Source: DASRDR01 sp035550795 (lineage in GTDB: Bacteria; Methylomirabilota; Methylomirabilia; Rokubacteriales; DASRDR01). From it: a stretch of DNA of 64,000 bases. Numbering within the stretch: position 1 is the stretch's first letter; each line of letters begins with the position of its first letter. A model generated the notes under the pieces. It had not been told where the DNA came from. It was given only the letters and a program-made list of their open reading frames with translations, and did no database searches. Location: contig DASZOL010000099.1 in assembly GCA_035550795.1 (NCBI GenBank), positions 1 to 64,000 of the forward strand, written 5' to 3'. Shown one piece after another: positions 33,299-41,484 of this stretch. The position numbers were made by a program, and so were the translations under genes.

Positions 33299-34031
33299 TT
33301 ACTCGGATGGAGCACCGTCGGCGTAAGGCTTCAGGGCCGCATACACGGCGAAGTTCAGCGGGGTTGAGATCCCCGCTCGTCGCCCGAGACGGACCACGGT
33401 CCCGTTCAGGGCTTCCAGCTCCAGACACCGGCCTCCCAGCAGATCCTGCAACATGGAGCCGCGCACGGACGGGTCCAGACCCGACACGAGCGTCCAGTGC
33501 TGGTCGACACAATCCTCCGGCAAGGGAATGCCCAGAGCGCGCCCCATGGGCAGCCGCGTCATCGCCATGACCCCTCCCGTCGCGGCCAGCGCGACAAACT
33601 TTTCCCACAGCGCCACACGGATATCGGGATGCAAGACCGCCGTCACCGGAGTCCGGCTGAACATGTCGCGCAACTGTTCTGTTCGCGGGCTGGTCCCGCG
33701 TTCTGCTCGCCGAAGATGATCCGGTTCATCCCACGATGGACGACCACTCCAGGCGCCACACGCGTGGCGGCAACGTAGGCCGCGCCGCAGAGCACCGCGG
33801 CGGGGGCGACGATCTTGGTCAGGCGTTCGGCACTATCGATGCCATTCTGCAAGGACAGCACCATCGTGTGGGGCCCGACGAGGGGAGAAAGCTGGGCGGC
33901 GGCCGCGTCGAGATCACGGAGCGCCTGGAGATGGGCACCCCGCGCGATGAAGGTCACCTGTTCCCCGGCCTGCGCCAGCAGCCCCCCCAGTAACTGCCCA
34001 CCCCACCGCTCCCCATGACCGCAATACGCAT
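33299..34031 (-). pseudogene. Broken 2-dehydropantoate 2-reductase (PanE/ApbA-like) gene
   Basis: Three minus-strand frames in succession encode one PanE-like protein: MRIAVMGSGGVGSYWGG (Rossmann loop), then QVTFIARGAHLQALRD joined to LDAAAAQLSPLVGP and VLSLQNGIDSAERL, then LRDMFSRTPVTAVLHPDIRV and ALWEKFVALAATGGVMAMTR to a TAA. Frame changes fall at a seven-G run near 33990 and around 33680. About 40 residues are also missing between ALRD and LDAAA. A working enzyme would reduce ketopantoate or similar 2-keto acids with NADPH. The damage is too extensive for sequencing error alone. Confidence 0.8.
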
Positions 34032-34056
34032 GTCTCGCCTCCGCTCTGCTCCGTCG

Positions 34057-34980
34057 CTAGAGCCGGGGGACGACCTCGGCGGCCAGGACCTCGAGCTGCT
34101 CGACCTCGTCGAAGACCGGGTTCAGCATCACGAGCCGCGCGCCGGCGGCGATGATGTCGCGGACCCCCGTGACGCACTGGTCGACCGAGCCCCACACCGA
34201 CACCTCGGCGGCCAGCTGCGCCCGTCCGTAGAATCCGGCGAAGTACTCGGCGAGCCGGCGGCCCGCGCGCTCGCGATCCCGATCCATCGCGATGTAGACG
34301 CGCTTGCCAACGTCGATCGAGCCGGGGTCCCGTCCGGCCTCGGCGAGGAACTGGCGGAGGAGCCCGACTTCCTTCGCGAACGTGGCGGTGGCCGCAGACC
34401 CGGCTCCCATGAAGCCCGCCGCCCAGTCGACCGCACGACGGAGGGCGTTCGGGTGGTGCGCGCCGACCCAGAGCGGCGGGTGCGGGCGCTGGACCGGCTT
34501 CGGCTCCATCGCGGCGTTCTCGAGCTGCCAGAACTCACCGGCGAAGGTCACGCGGGGCTCGGTCCACAACGCCCGCGTGAGCCGGAGCCCTTCGTTGAAG
34601 CGCGCCACCCGGCGGGCGGCGCTGATCCCGAATGCGGGGTAGACCTTCGGGTTCCCGCCGAGCCCGATCCCGACGTCGAGGCGGCCGCCCGAGAGCTGAT
34701 CGAGCGTGGCAAGGCTCTTGGCCAGATGCACGGGGCTCCGGAGCGGCGTCAGCAGGACGGCCGTCCCCAGCCGGATCCGGTCAGTCAGAGCAGCGGCCCA
34801 GGCGAGGAGCTGCAGGGGCTCGAGGCTCGGTACCTGACCCAGCACCGGGTCCACGACCCAGGCACTCTCGAAGCCGAGCGCTTCCGCCCGCTCCAGGAAG
34901 CGCCGGATCGCCGGCCGATCGATGCCGCCTGTCGTCCAGGCCTGGGGAATGCCCACCGCCAGCCGCACGCGTGCCGTCAC
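34057..34980 (-). CDS. LLM-class flavin-dependent oxidoreductase
   Basis: A luciferase-like barrel enzyme, 307 residues: RVRLAVGIPQAW, RIRLGTAVLLTPLRSPVHLA, LDVGIGLGGNPKVYPAFG, and HPPLWVGAHHPNALRRAVDW. The AVDWAAGFMGAG region is where related enzymes bind the flavin phosphate. Substrate unknown. GGAGGT lies 7 bases before the GTG start. It is the last intact gene of the leuC-leuD unit, with the broken panE behind it. Confidence 0.88.
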   Translation of the reverse strand: MTARVRLAVGIPQAWTTGGIDRPAIRRFLERAEALGFESAWVVDPVLGQVPSLEPLQLLAWAAALTDRIRLGTAVLLTPLRSPVHLAKSLATLDQLSGGRLDVGIGLGGNPKVYPAFGISAARRVARFNEGLRLTRALWTEPRVTFAGEFWQLENAAMEPKPVQRPHPPLWVGAHHPNALRRAVDWAAGFMGAGSAATATFAKEVGLLRQFLAEAGRDPGSIDVGKRVYIAMDRDRERAGRRLAEYFAGFYGRAQLAAEVSVWGSVDQCVTGVRDIIAAGARLVMLNPVFDEVEQLEVLAAEVVPRL

Positions 34981-34998
34981 GCCATCACCTCCAGAGGA

Positions 34999-35598
34999 TC
35001 AGGGCCGTGGTTGGTCAGCGCCGCCGAGGGCGAGCCGGAGCGCCAGCGCCGAGCTGATGTCGGTCACGTACCGCGGTCGCGCCGCGCCGAGGTCTCGCCT
35101 GAGCTCGTCGAGGCGCACCGACACCACCTCGATCTCCTCGAACTCGTCGGGGTGCTGCAACGCCACGCGTCGCACACTCCGGGCAAGGAAAAAGTGCCCC
35201 CGCGCGCTCGAGAAGCTCGGGAACACGAGGTACGCGCCCAGCGGCTCGAAGGCGTCCCCGCCGTAGCCCGTCTCCTCCCTGAGCTCGCGCCGCGCGGCCG
35301 CCTCCGGAGCCTCACCCGGCTCGATGAACCCGGCGGGCAGCGTGTACGCGACGTCGCCCGCGCCGTGCTTGTACTCCCGCGAGAGAAGCACCTCGCCGTC
35401 CGTCGTGACCGCGACGGCCATCGCGAAATCCCGCAGCTCCATGAAGTACATCTCGGGCGAGAGCCGGCCGTCCGGCAGCCGGCACCGGTCGCGCCGGATG
35501 GAGACGAAGCCCGATCGGAACGCCCATTCGGATTCGACCGGCTGCCACCGCCCGACGCGGCGGGCACTGGTCGGCCTGCCTCCCGTCTCCGGGCTCAT
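34999..35598 (-). CDS. Nudix hydrolase (ADP-ribose pyrophosphatase-like)
   Basis: A 199-residue Nudix enzyme. The full Nudix box is present as GFIEPGEAPEAAARRELREE followed by TG, with the metal-binding REXXEE core. The preceding EVLLSREYKHGAGDVAYTLP is typical of ADP-ribose/ADP-sugar pyrophosphatases, which hydrolyse nucleotide-sugar phosphoanhydrides. It starts 3 bases after the leuD stop. Confidence 0.9.
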   Translation of the reverse strand: MSPETGGRPTSARRVGRWQPVESEWAFRSGFVSIRRDRCRLPDGRLSPEMYFMELRDFAMAVAVTTDGEVLLSREYKHGAGDVAYTLPAGFIEPGEAPEAAARRELREETGYGGDAFEPLGAYLVFPSFSSARGHFFLARSVRRVALQHPDEFEEIEVVSVRLDELRRDLGAARPRYVTDISSALALRLALGGADQPRP

Positions 35599-35601
35599 CC
35601 G

Positions 35602-36240
35602 CTAACCCGGCACGCCGGCATCGAGCCGGCACGGCACGGCCCACGGCCACTCCGCGGCGTGCCGCGCCTCGAAGGCGTCGATCTCCGCACCGAGGCGAAG
35701 CGTGAGCCCGATGTCATCCAGCCCCTCCAGGAGCGCCTGCTTCCGGAAGGCATCGATCTCGAAGCGGTGGGGCGCCCCGTCCGGCCCGGTGACGGTCTGG
35801 GCGGGCAGGTCGATCGTCACCGTCGCCCCGGGCGCGGCGCAAAGCGCCTGGCGGAGGGCCGCCACGGTCGCCGTCGGGAGCCGCACGGGCAGGAGGCCGT
35901 TCCGGAGACAGTTCTCGTGGAAGATGTCGCCGAAGCTCGGGGCGACGACGGCGCGGATGCCGCGCCCGGCCAGGGCCCACACGGCGCCCTCCCGCGAGGA
36001 GCCGCAGCCGAAGTTCTCCGCCGCCACGAGGATCCCCGCGTCGCGGTAGGCGGGCTGGTTCAGCACGAACCCGGCGTCCTCCGCCCCGTCCGGCCCGACC
36101 CGGAGGTCGTGGAAGCAGAACTGGCCGTAGCCGGCGCCGCGGGAATTCCGGAGGAAGCGCGCGGGAATGATGCGGTCGGTGTCCACGTTCGGGAGCTCGA
36201 GCGGCGCTGCAACGGCGCTCACGCGAACGAAGCGCTCCAC
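35602..36240 (-). CDS. leuD: 3-isopropylmalate dehydratase small subunit
   Basis: Swivel domain subunit of isopropylmalate isomerase in leucine synthesis, partner of the LeuC large subunit. The signatures are NVDTDRIIPARFL, ENFGCGSSREGAVWAL and PSFGDIFHENCLRNGLLPV. The GTG start has GAGGAGG upstream. At 212 residues it matches the family length for the LeuD long form. It is separated from leuC by one methyltransferase gene, with only 1-4-base junctions. Confidence 0.95.
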   Translation of the reverse strand: MERFVRVSAVAAPLELPNVDTDRIIPARFLRNSRGAGYGQFCFHDLRVGPDGAEDAGFVLNQPAYRDAGILVAAENFGCGSSREGAVWALAGRGIRAVVAPSFGDIFHENCLRNGLLPVRLPTATVAALRQALCAAPGATVTIDLPAQTVTGPDGAPHRFEIDAFRKQALLEGLDDIGLTLRLGAEIDAFEARHAAEWPWAVPCRLDAGVPG

Positions 36241-36241
36241 G

Positions 36242-37066
36242 CTAGCCCTCCTCGCGGGGGTCCCGATTGACCCCGCGCCCGATGAGAGCTTCGGCCTCGA
36301 GAACCAGACGGGCGTCGGGGGCGGTGGGCGCCAGGCGCTCCTGGACCTCCTGCCGCACCGCGCGCCGACGGCTCTCCGGCAGCCCCAGGTAGAACTGACC
36401 AAGCCGGGCCGCCCCCGCCTCGATCGGACTCCAGTAGTCCTCGAACGACTCGAACGCGCGGCGGCGCCGCTCCAGGGTGACCGACACATCGCGAAAGCCG
36501 GCTCGCTTCAGCAGCTCATGAAGGCGATCGGCATCCGCCAGTGCCGAGGGCAGATAGAACGCGTCACTTTGCGAGGGAAGCTGCCGGCTGAGGGCCCCGG
36601 CGAGGAAGCCGTAGAAGGGCACGCGCTCCGGCCGCGACCACACCTGGACGGCGACGCGGCCGCCCGGACGCAGGACTCGCCGGAATTCTGCGAGACCGTG
36701 CACGGGCTCCGGGAAGAACATGAGGCCCAGCTGGCACACGACCGCATCGAAGCTGCGCTCCCGGCACGCCAGCCGCTGACCGTCCATGACCGCGATGTCG
36801 GCACGAAGGCCAGCGAGCTTGCGTACCGCCACGCTCAGCATCGGGAGCGAGAGGTCAACCGCGACGACCCGACCCGCGCTCCCGACGCGCGACGCGAGGC
36901 CTACGGTAGCCTCGCCGGAACCAGCGGCCACGTCCAGCACCGACTGCCCGGGCGCGACCTCCGCGGCGGCCACCAGGCACGGAACGTACAGCCGCGACCA
37001 CTGACCCAAGAACCGGTCGTACGCAGCGGCGCCGGCATCGTACGGGCTCGTGGTCGTGGGCATCAT
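36242..37066 (-). CDS. Class I SAM-dependent methyltransferase inserted between leuC and leuD
   Basis: A 274-residue methyltransferase. Motif I is VLDVAAGSGEATVGLA, followed by VAVDLSLPM, FDAVVCQLGLMFFPEPVHGL and RRVLRPGGRVAVQVW. The group resembles UbiE-like enzymes that modify lipids, quinones or small acids. Its ATG overlaps the leuC stop (ATGA) and its stop lies one base from the leuD start, so it is fully embedded in the leucine operon. Whether it methylates a leucine-pathway intermediate is unknown; it may be a neutral insertion. Confidence 0.85.
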   Translation of the reverse strand: MMPTTTSPYDAGAAAYDRFLGQWSRLYVPCLVAAAEVAPGQSVLDVAAGSGEATVGLASRVGSAGRVVAVDLSLPMLSVAVRKLAGLRADIAVMDGQRLACRERSFDAVVCQLGLMFFPEPVHGLAEFRRVLRPGGRVAVQVWSRPERVPFYGFLAGALSRQLPSQSDAFYLPSALADADRLHELLKRAGFRDVSVTLERRRRAFESFEDYWSPIEAGAARLGQFYLGLPESRRRAVRQEVQERLAPTAPDARLVLEAEALIGRGVNRDPREEG

Positions 37067-38472
37067 CGGTCCGGAAGCGGCCCGAGGCACCGCACGTCGG
37101 TGAGCCGTCCGGTGACCGCGGCCGCGGCGGCCATCGCCGGGCTCATGAGGTGCGTGCGGGCGCCGGGTCCCTGCCGCCCCTCGAAGTTCCGGTTCGAGGT
37201 GGACGCCACGCGCTCGCCCGGACGCGCCGCGTCGCCGTTCATCGCGACGCACATCGAGCATCCGGGCTCGCGCCACTCGAAGCCCGCGCCCCGGAAGACC
37301 TGGTCGAGGCCCTCGGCCTCCGCGGCGCGCCGGACCAGCCCCGAGCCGGGGACGACCATCGCCGGCACGACGGCCCGCCGCCCGCGCACGACTGCGGCCG
37401 CCGCACGCAGGTCCTCGATCCGGCTGTTCGTGCACGACCCGATGAAGACGCGGTCCACCCGGATCGCCTCGAGGGGCGTGCCCGGCGCGAGCCCCATGTA
37501 CACGAGCGCGCGCTCCAGACTGGCGCGCCGCACCGGGTCGCCCACTGCTGCCGGGTCAGGCACGCGTCCGGAGATGGGCCCGCCGTCCTCGGGGCTCGTC
37601 CCCCAGGTCACGGTCGGCGCGACCACGGACGCGTCCAGGGCAACCTCGCGATCGAACCGCGCGTCGGGGTCGGAGCCGAGCGCCTGCCAGACCGCCAGAG
37701 CCCGCGCCCAGGCGTCGCCCCGAGGCGCGAGCGGCCGGCCCTCGAGGTACGCGTACGTCGTCTCGTCGGGCGCCACCATGCCCGTGCGCGAGCCTGCCTC
37801 GATGGCCATGTTGCAGAGGGTCATCCGCGCCTCCATCGAGAGCGCGCGGATTCCGGGGCCCGCGAACTCCAGCACGTGCCCGGCCCCACCCGCCGCGCCG
37901 ATGGTGGCGATCAGGTGAAGGACCAGATCCTTGGCGGCGAGGCCGGGCCCGAGGCGCCCGTCGACCCAGACCCGCATGACCCGGGGCCGCCGCTGCCAGA
38001 TGGTCTGCGTGGCCAGGACGTGCTCGACCTCGGAGGCGCCGATGCCGAAGGCCAGCGCGCCGAGGGCGCCGTGGGTCGCCGTGTGGGAGTCGCCGCACAC
38101 CATCGTGAGGCCGGGCAGCGTGACGCCCTGCTCGGGGCCGATCACGTGGACGATGCCCTGGCGCGGGTCGCCGGGCCCGAGGAGCGGGATCGCCCACGCG
38201 CCCGCGTTCCGCGACAGCTCGTCGACCTTGCCGCGGATCTCGGGAGCGACGCTCCCCTCCGAGGCGCGCGCGGTCGGGACGTAGTGGTCGGCGACGGCGA
38301 CGGTGAGATCGGGGTGCCGGACCCGCCGGCCCGCCTGGCGAAGCATCTCGAAGGCGTGGAAGGAGCCTTCGTGGACGAGGTGACGGTCGACGTAGAGGAG
38401 GGCCCGGCCGCCGGGGCCCGGCGCCACCACGTGACGCGTCCAGACCTTGTCGAGCATCGTCTGACCGGCCAT
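37063..38472 (-). CDS. leuC: 3-isopropylmalate dehydratase large subunit
   Basis: Aconitase-superfamily enzyme carrying a [4Fe-4S] cluster that isomerises 2- to 3-isopropylmalate. The cluster cysteines appear in VCGDSHTATHGALG, FIGSCTNSRIEDLR and GCSMCVAMN. The N-terminal TMLDKVWTRHVV and end NFEGRQGPGARTHLMSP are standard for LeuC. Length is 469 residues. A -10 box (TACAAT) is placed 9 bases before the ATG, without a clear ribosome site. No leuA or leuB lies in this window. Confidence 0.95.
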   Translation of the reverse strand: MAGQTMLDKVWTRHVVAPGPGGRALLYVDRHLVHEGSFHAFEMLRQAGRRVRHPDLTVAVADHYVPTARASEGSVAPEIRGKVDELSRNAGAWAIPLLGPGDPRQGIVHVIGPEQGVTLPGLTMVCGDSHTATHGALGALAFGIGASEVEHVLATQTIWQRRPRVMRVWVDGRLGPGLAAKDLVLHLIATIGAAGGAGHVLEFAGPGIRALSMEARMTLCNMAIEAGSRTGMVAPDETTYAYLEGRPLAPRGDAWARALAVWQALGSDPDARFDREVALDASVVAPTVTWGTSPEDGGPISGRVPDPAAVGDPVRRASLERALVYMGLAPGTPLEAIRVDRVFIGSCTNSRIEDLRAAAAVVRGRRAVVPAMVVPGSGLVRRAAEAEGLDQVFRGAGFEWREPGCSMCVAMNGDAARPGERVASTSNRNFEGRQGPGARTHLMSPAMAAAAAVTGRLTDVRCLGPLPDR

Positions 38473-38481
38473 GGTGAGGCC

Positions 38482-38487
38482 ATTGTA
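38482..38487 (-). promoter_or_regulatory. -10 box of the leuC operon (near-leaderless)
   Basis: TACAAT on the minus strand, a five-of-six match to TATAAT, lies 9 bases upstream of the leuC ATG. The start of transcription would be within a few bases of the start codon. The expected -35 position holds no good match, so an activator or extended contacts would be needed. Confidence 0.45.
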
Positions 38488-38516
38488 CGGCGGTCTCCCC
38501 GGGGTGAGCAGCCGCC

Positions 38517-38545
38517 TTGACCGGTGGAGGACCCTCTGCGATAGT
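38517..38545 (+). promoter_or_regulatory. Sigma70-type promoter of the enolase-superfamily gene
   Basis: TTGACC (38517-38522), a 17-base spacer and GATAGT (38540-38545) stand just before the ATG at 38561. Transcription would begin about 9 bases before the start codon, and no Shine-Dalgarno sequence is visible. The divergent leuC -10 box is 30 bases away, so the two promoters share one short control region. Confidence 0.55.
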
Positions 38546-38560
38546 CGCGGACTGAGCTCC

Positions 38561-39646
38561 ATGAAGATCGTCGCGGTCGACAGCGCGGTCCTCGCCGTCC
38601 CGACCCCGAAGCCCATGGCGCTCGAGTTTCGCGAGCACCGGCTCGTGATCGCGCACGTGCACACCGACGAGGGCCTGTCGGGGCTCGGCTACAGCCTCGC
38701 CTTCGGTGGCGGCGGCGCCGAGGCGATCCACGTGTACCTGGAAACGCGCCTCGCCCCCCTCCTCGTCGGCGAGGACCCGCGGCTGATCGAGCGGCTGTGG
38801 GAGCGAATGTATCGCGCCGACCGGGGGATCCGGCGCCTCGGGATCGCCGCCTACGCGCTCTCCGCCCTCGACATCGCGCTCTGGGACCTGGTGGGCAAGA
38901 CGGCGAGCCAGCCGCTCTATCGCCTGTGGGGTGGCGTCACCGACCGCGTCGCGGCCTACGGGAGCGGCGGCTGGCCGTCATACCAGCTCGACGACCTCGT
39001 CGAGGAGGCGCAGCGCTACGCCGCCTCGGGCCTCCGCTACTACAAGCTCAAGGTCCACCACCCGGACCCGCGGGAAAACCGCCGGCGCGCCGAGGCCGTG
39101 CGCCGGGCCGTGGGCGACGGCGTCCGGCTCATGGTCGACGTCAACCAGAAGCTCGACGTGATGGGCAACCTCCGCCTGGCGGGGGCGCTCGAGGACCTCG
39201 ACCTCGTCTGGTACGAGGAGCCGGTGCTGGCCGACGACATCGCCGCCTGTGCCGAGGTGGCCCATGCGATCCGGATCCCGGTGGCGAGCGGCGAGAACCA
39301 CTACACGCGCTTCGAGTTCCGCGAGCTGTGCGAGCGGCGAGCTGCCCGGTACCTGATGCCTGACGTCTGCCGGGCGAACGGGTTCAGCGAGACGCTCAAG
39401 ATCGCCCACCTCGCGGCGGCGCACCAGGTCCTGGTGTCGCCTCATGTCGTCCACGAGCTGTCGGTCCACGTCGCGGGCGCGCTCTCGAACGGGTTCCTCG
39501 TGGAGTACATGGACTGGATGCCGCCCGATCTCTTCGTGGACGTGCCGCGGCCCGACCCCGCCGACGGTCTCATCCGGATCCCGGACCGCCCGGGCCACGG
39601 CATGACGCTCGCGAGCGGCGCCGAGCGGAAGTACCGCCTCCGCTGA
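38561..39646 (+). CDS. Mandelate racemase/muconate lactonizing enzyme superfamily protein
   Basis: Enolase-superfamily enzyme of 361 residues, a second one besides the gene at 22502. The Lys-x-Lys base is in YYKLKVHHP, metal ligands are in LMVDVNQKL (Asp), WYEEPVLADD (Glu) and VASGENHY (Glu), and the His base region is SPHVVHELSVHVAGAL. FGGGGAEAIH near the front is the mobile lid. The likely reaction is acid-sugar dehydration or racemisation. It may be co-transcribed with the thioesterase, 8 bases downstream. Confidence 0.9.
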   Translation: MKIVAVDSAVLAVPTPKPMALEFREHRLVIAHVHTDEGLSGLGYSLAFGGGGAEAIHVYLETRLAPLLVGEDPRLIERLWERMYRADRGIRRLGIAAYALSALDIALWDLVGKTASQPLYRLWGGVTDRVAAYGSGGWPSYQLDDLVEEAQRYAASGLRYYKLKVHHPDPRENRRRAEAVRRAVGDGVRLMVDVNQKLDVMGNLRLAGALEDLDLVWYEEPVLADDIAACAEVAHAIRIPVASGENHYTRFEFRELCERRAARYLMPDVCRANGFSETLKIAHLAAAHQVLVSPHVVHELSVHVAGALSNGFLVEYMDWMPPDLFVDVPRPDPADGLIRIPDRPGHGMTLASGAERKYRLR

Positions 39647-39654
39647 GCGGGGCC

Positions 39655-40161
39655 GTGACCGGCGACGGGGAGGACGCGCGCCGCCGGACTGTTCGGTGGG
39701 AGGATCCGGGCCCGGCCGCGGACGCGGCGGGCCGCCTCGCCGGGCTTCCCTTCCTCGAGGCCATCCGGGATGGACGCCTCCCGGCCCCGCCGGTCAGCCG
39801 CCTCATGGGGTTCACGCTCACCGACGTGCAGGCGGGACGCGCGGTCTTCGAGTGCGAGCCCTCGGAGGCGCACTACAACCCGATCGGCTCCGTCCACGGC
39901 GGCGTGATCAGCACGCTCCTCGACTCGGCGCTCTCGTGTGCGGTCCACAGCACGCTGCCCGCCGGCACCGGCTACACGACCGCCGAGCTCAAGGTGAACT
40001 TCGTGCGCCCGGTCACGACGGGATGCGGGCGCCTGCGCGCCGAGGGTCGAGTCATCCACGCCGGCAGCCGTCTCGCGACCGCAGAGGCGCGGCTGACGGA
40101 CCCCGCCGGCAAGCTCTACGCCCACGCCGTTGGCACCTGCCTCGTGTTCCCCGCCCGGTGA
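39655..40161 (+). CDS. PaaI-type hotdog-fold thioesterase
   Basis: A 168-residue acyl-CoA thioesterase of the PaaI/hotdog type. The signature is NPIGSVHGGVISTLLDSALS, including the conserved HGG and Asp, followed by TTAELKVNFVRPV. Such enzymes release aryl- or acyl-CoA esters in aromatic degradation. It begins with GTG and is followed by a GTGA overlap with an MFS transporter gene, linking acid export or import to CoA-thioester metabolism. Confidence 0.9.
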   Translation: MTGDGEDARRRTVRWEDPGPAADAAGRLAGLPFLEAIRDGRLPAPPVSRLMGFTLTDVQAGRAVFECEPSEAHYNPIGSVHGGVISTLLDSALSCAVHSTLPAGTGYTTAELKVNFVRPVTTGCGRLRAEGRVIHAGSRLATAEARLTDPAGKLYAHAVGTCLVFPAR

Positions 40162-41420
40162 GCGCGCTCGGCCCGGGGCGGCTGGGGGCACTGGCAGTTG
40201 GCTTCGCGATCCTGTTCGTCGGGACCGGCGTCAACTTCGCCTTCGGGATCCTCTTCAAGCCGATTCTCGGCGAGCTCGGGATCGGCCGCTCGACGCTCGC
40301 GCTCGCCGCCACGGCGAGCCTCCTCGTGAACGCGGCGGGGCAGCCGGTCCTCGGCGCGCTGGTGGACCGGTTCGGGCCGCGCCGCGTGATCCTCGCCTCG
40401 ATGACCCTCATGGCGGTGGGAACGGCGCTCGTCAGCCAGGTGACCGGCTCCTGGCAGTTCATCCTGCTCTACGGCGTCGTGGCCGCCGTGGGCTACACGG
40501 GCTGTGGGATCCTGCCGGTCTCGATCCACGTGAGCCGCTGGTTTCCCGAGGAGCGCGGCTTCCTCTCGGCGGTGGTCGCCTGCGGGTTCTCCCTCGGGCA
40601 CCTCGCGTTCACGCAAGCGGCCGCCCGCTCGGCCGCCGCGGTCGGCTGGCGTCAGACCTACGCGCTCATGGCCGCCGTGCTCGCCGCAGCTCTCGGCATC
40701 TTCGCCCTCACGCTCCGGGACGCGCCGGACTCGGCGAGCGGGGCACCGCGGGAGAGCGACACGCGCCGCCACGATCCCTCCCTCGAGATCCCCGCCGGCG
40801 CCCCATCAATCAGCCGGCGGGCCGCCCTCGCGACACCCGCGTTCTGGGCCTTGACCGCGGGGCTCATGGGGTGCGGCTTCACGGACTTCCTGATGACCAC
40901 GCACCTGGCTCCCTACGCGACGGACCTCGGCATGACGTCCTCGGTGGCCGCGAACGCGATCAGCCTCTGGGCCGCGGCCAACGTCGCGGGGATCCTCGCC
41001 GCGGGCACGGTGGCGTCCCGGATCGGCACCCGCGCCGCGCTCGTCCTCACCTACGGGCTCCGGGCGGCCGCGCTCTTCTACCTGCCGCTGGTCCGCGAGC
41101 CCTGGCAGCTCTACCTCTTCGCGGGGCTCTTCGGGGCGACGTTCTTCACGACGGCGCCGCTGTCGTCGACGATGGTCGGCCAGCTCTTCGGGCCCGCCCA
41201 TCACGGCACGATCTTCGGCGCGGCCAACCTCTTCCATCACGGTGCGGGCGCCCTCGGCTCCTACGCCGGCGGGCTCGTCTTCGACGTCACAGGCAGCTAC
41301 CGGCCGATCTTCCTCCTGGGCGCGCTGGTGGTCGTCGGCTCGGCCGCCGTGACGTCCCTGGCCCGGCGGCCGCTCTCGGCGCGCGAACAATCCCGCGCCC
41401 ACCAGGACAATCGAGCGTAA
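40158..41420 (+). CDS. MFS transporter
   Basis: Inner-membrane secondary transporter of 420 residues with twelve predicted helices. The signature loop 2-3 motif is GALVDRFGPRRVILAS, and the repeat in the second half is ASRIGTRAALVL. It resembles the monocarboxylate/oxalate-formate type carriers. The GTG start overlaps the thioesterase stop, so an organic acid handled by that enzyme is a reasonable substrate guess. Confidence 0.9.
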   Translation: MSALGPGRLGALAVGFAILFVGTGVNFAFGILFKPILGELGIGRSTLALAATASLLVNAAGQPVLGALVDRFGPRRVILASMTLMAVGTALVSQVTGSWQFILLYGVVAAVGYTGCGILPVSIHVSRWFPEERGFLSAVVACGFSLGHLAFTQAAARSAAAVGWRQTYALMAAVLAAALGIFALTLRDAPDSASGAPRESDTRRHDPSLEIPAGAPSISRRAALATPAFWALTAGLMGCGFTDFLMTTHLAPYATDLGMTSSVAANAISLWAAANVAGILAAGTVASRIGTRAALVLTYGLRAAALFYLPLVREPWQLYLFAGLFGATFFTTAPLSSTMVGQLFGPAHHGTIFGAANLFHHGAGALGSYAGGLVFDVTGSYRPIFLLGALVVVGSAAVTSLARRPLSAREQSRAHQDNRA

Positions 41421-41484
41421 TGTTGAAAAGCCTGGGCCTGGATCGAGGCCTCATGGCCTCGACGAGCCTCGCAAAGGAGCGAAG

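Noticed and set aside
33299..34031. In-frame stop codons in the panE-like gene as selenocysteine sites
   Set aside because: The reading frame itself changes and residues are missing; no Cys position of the family is replaced.
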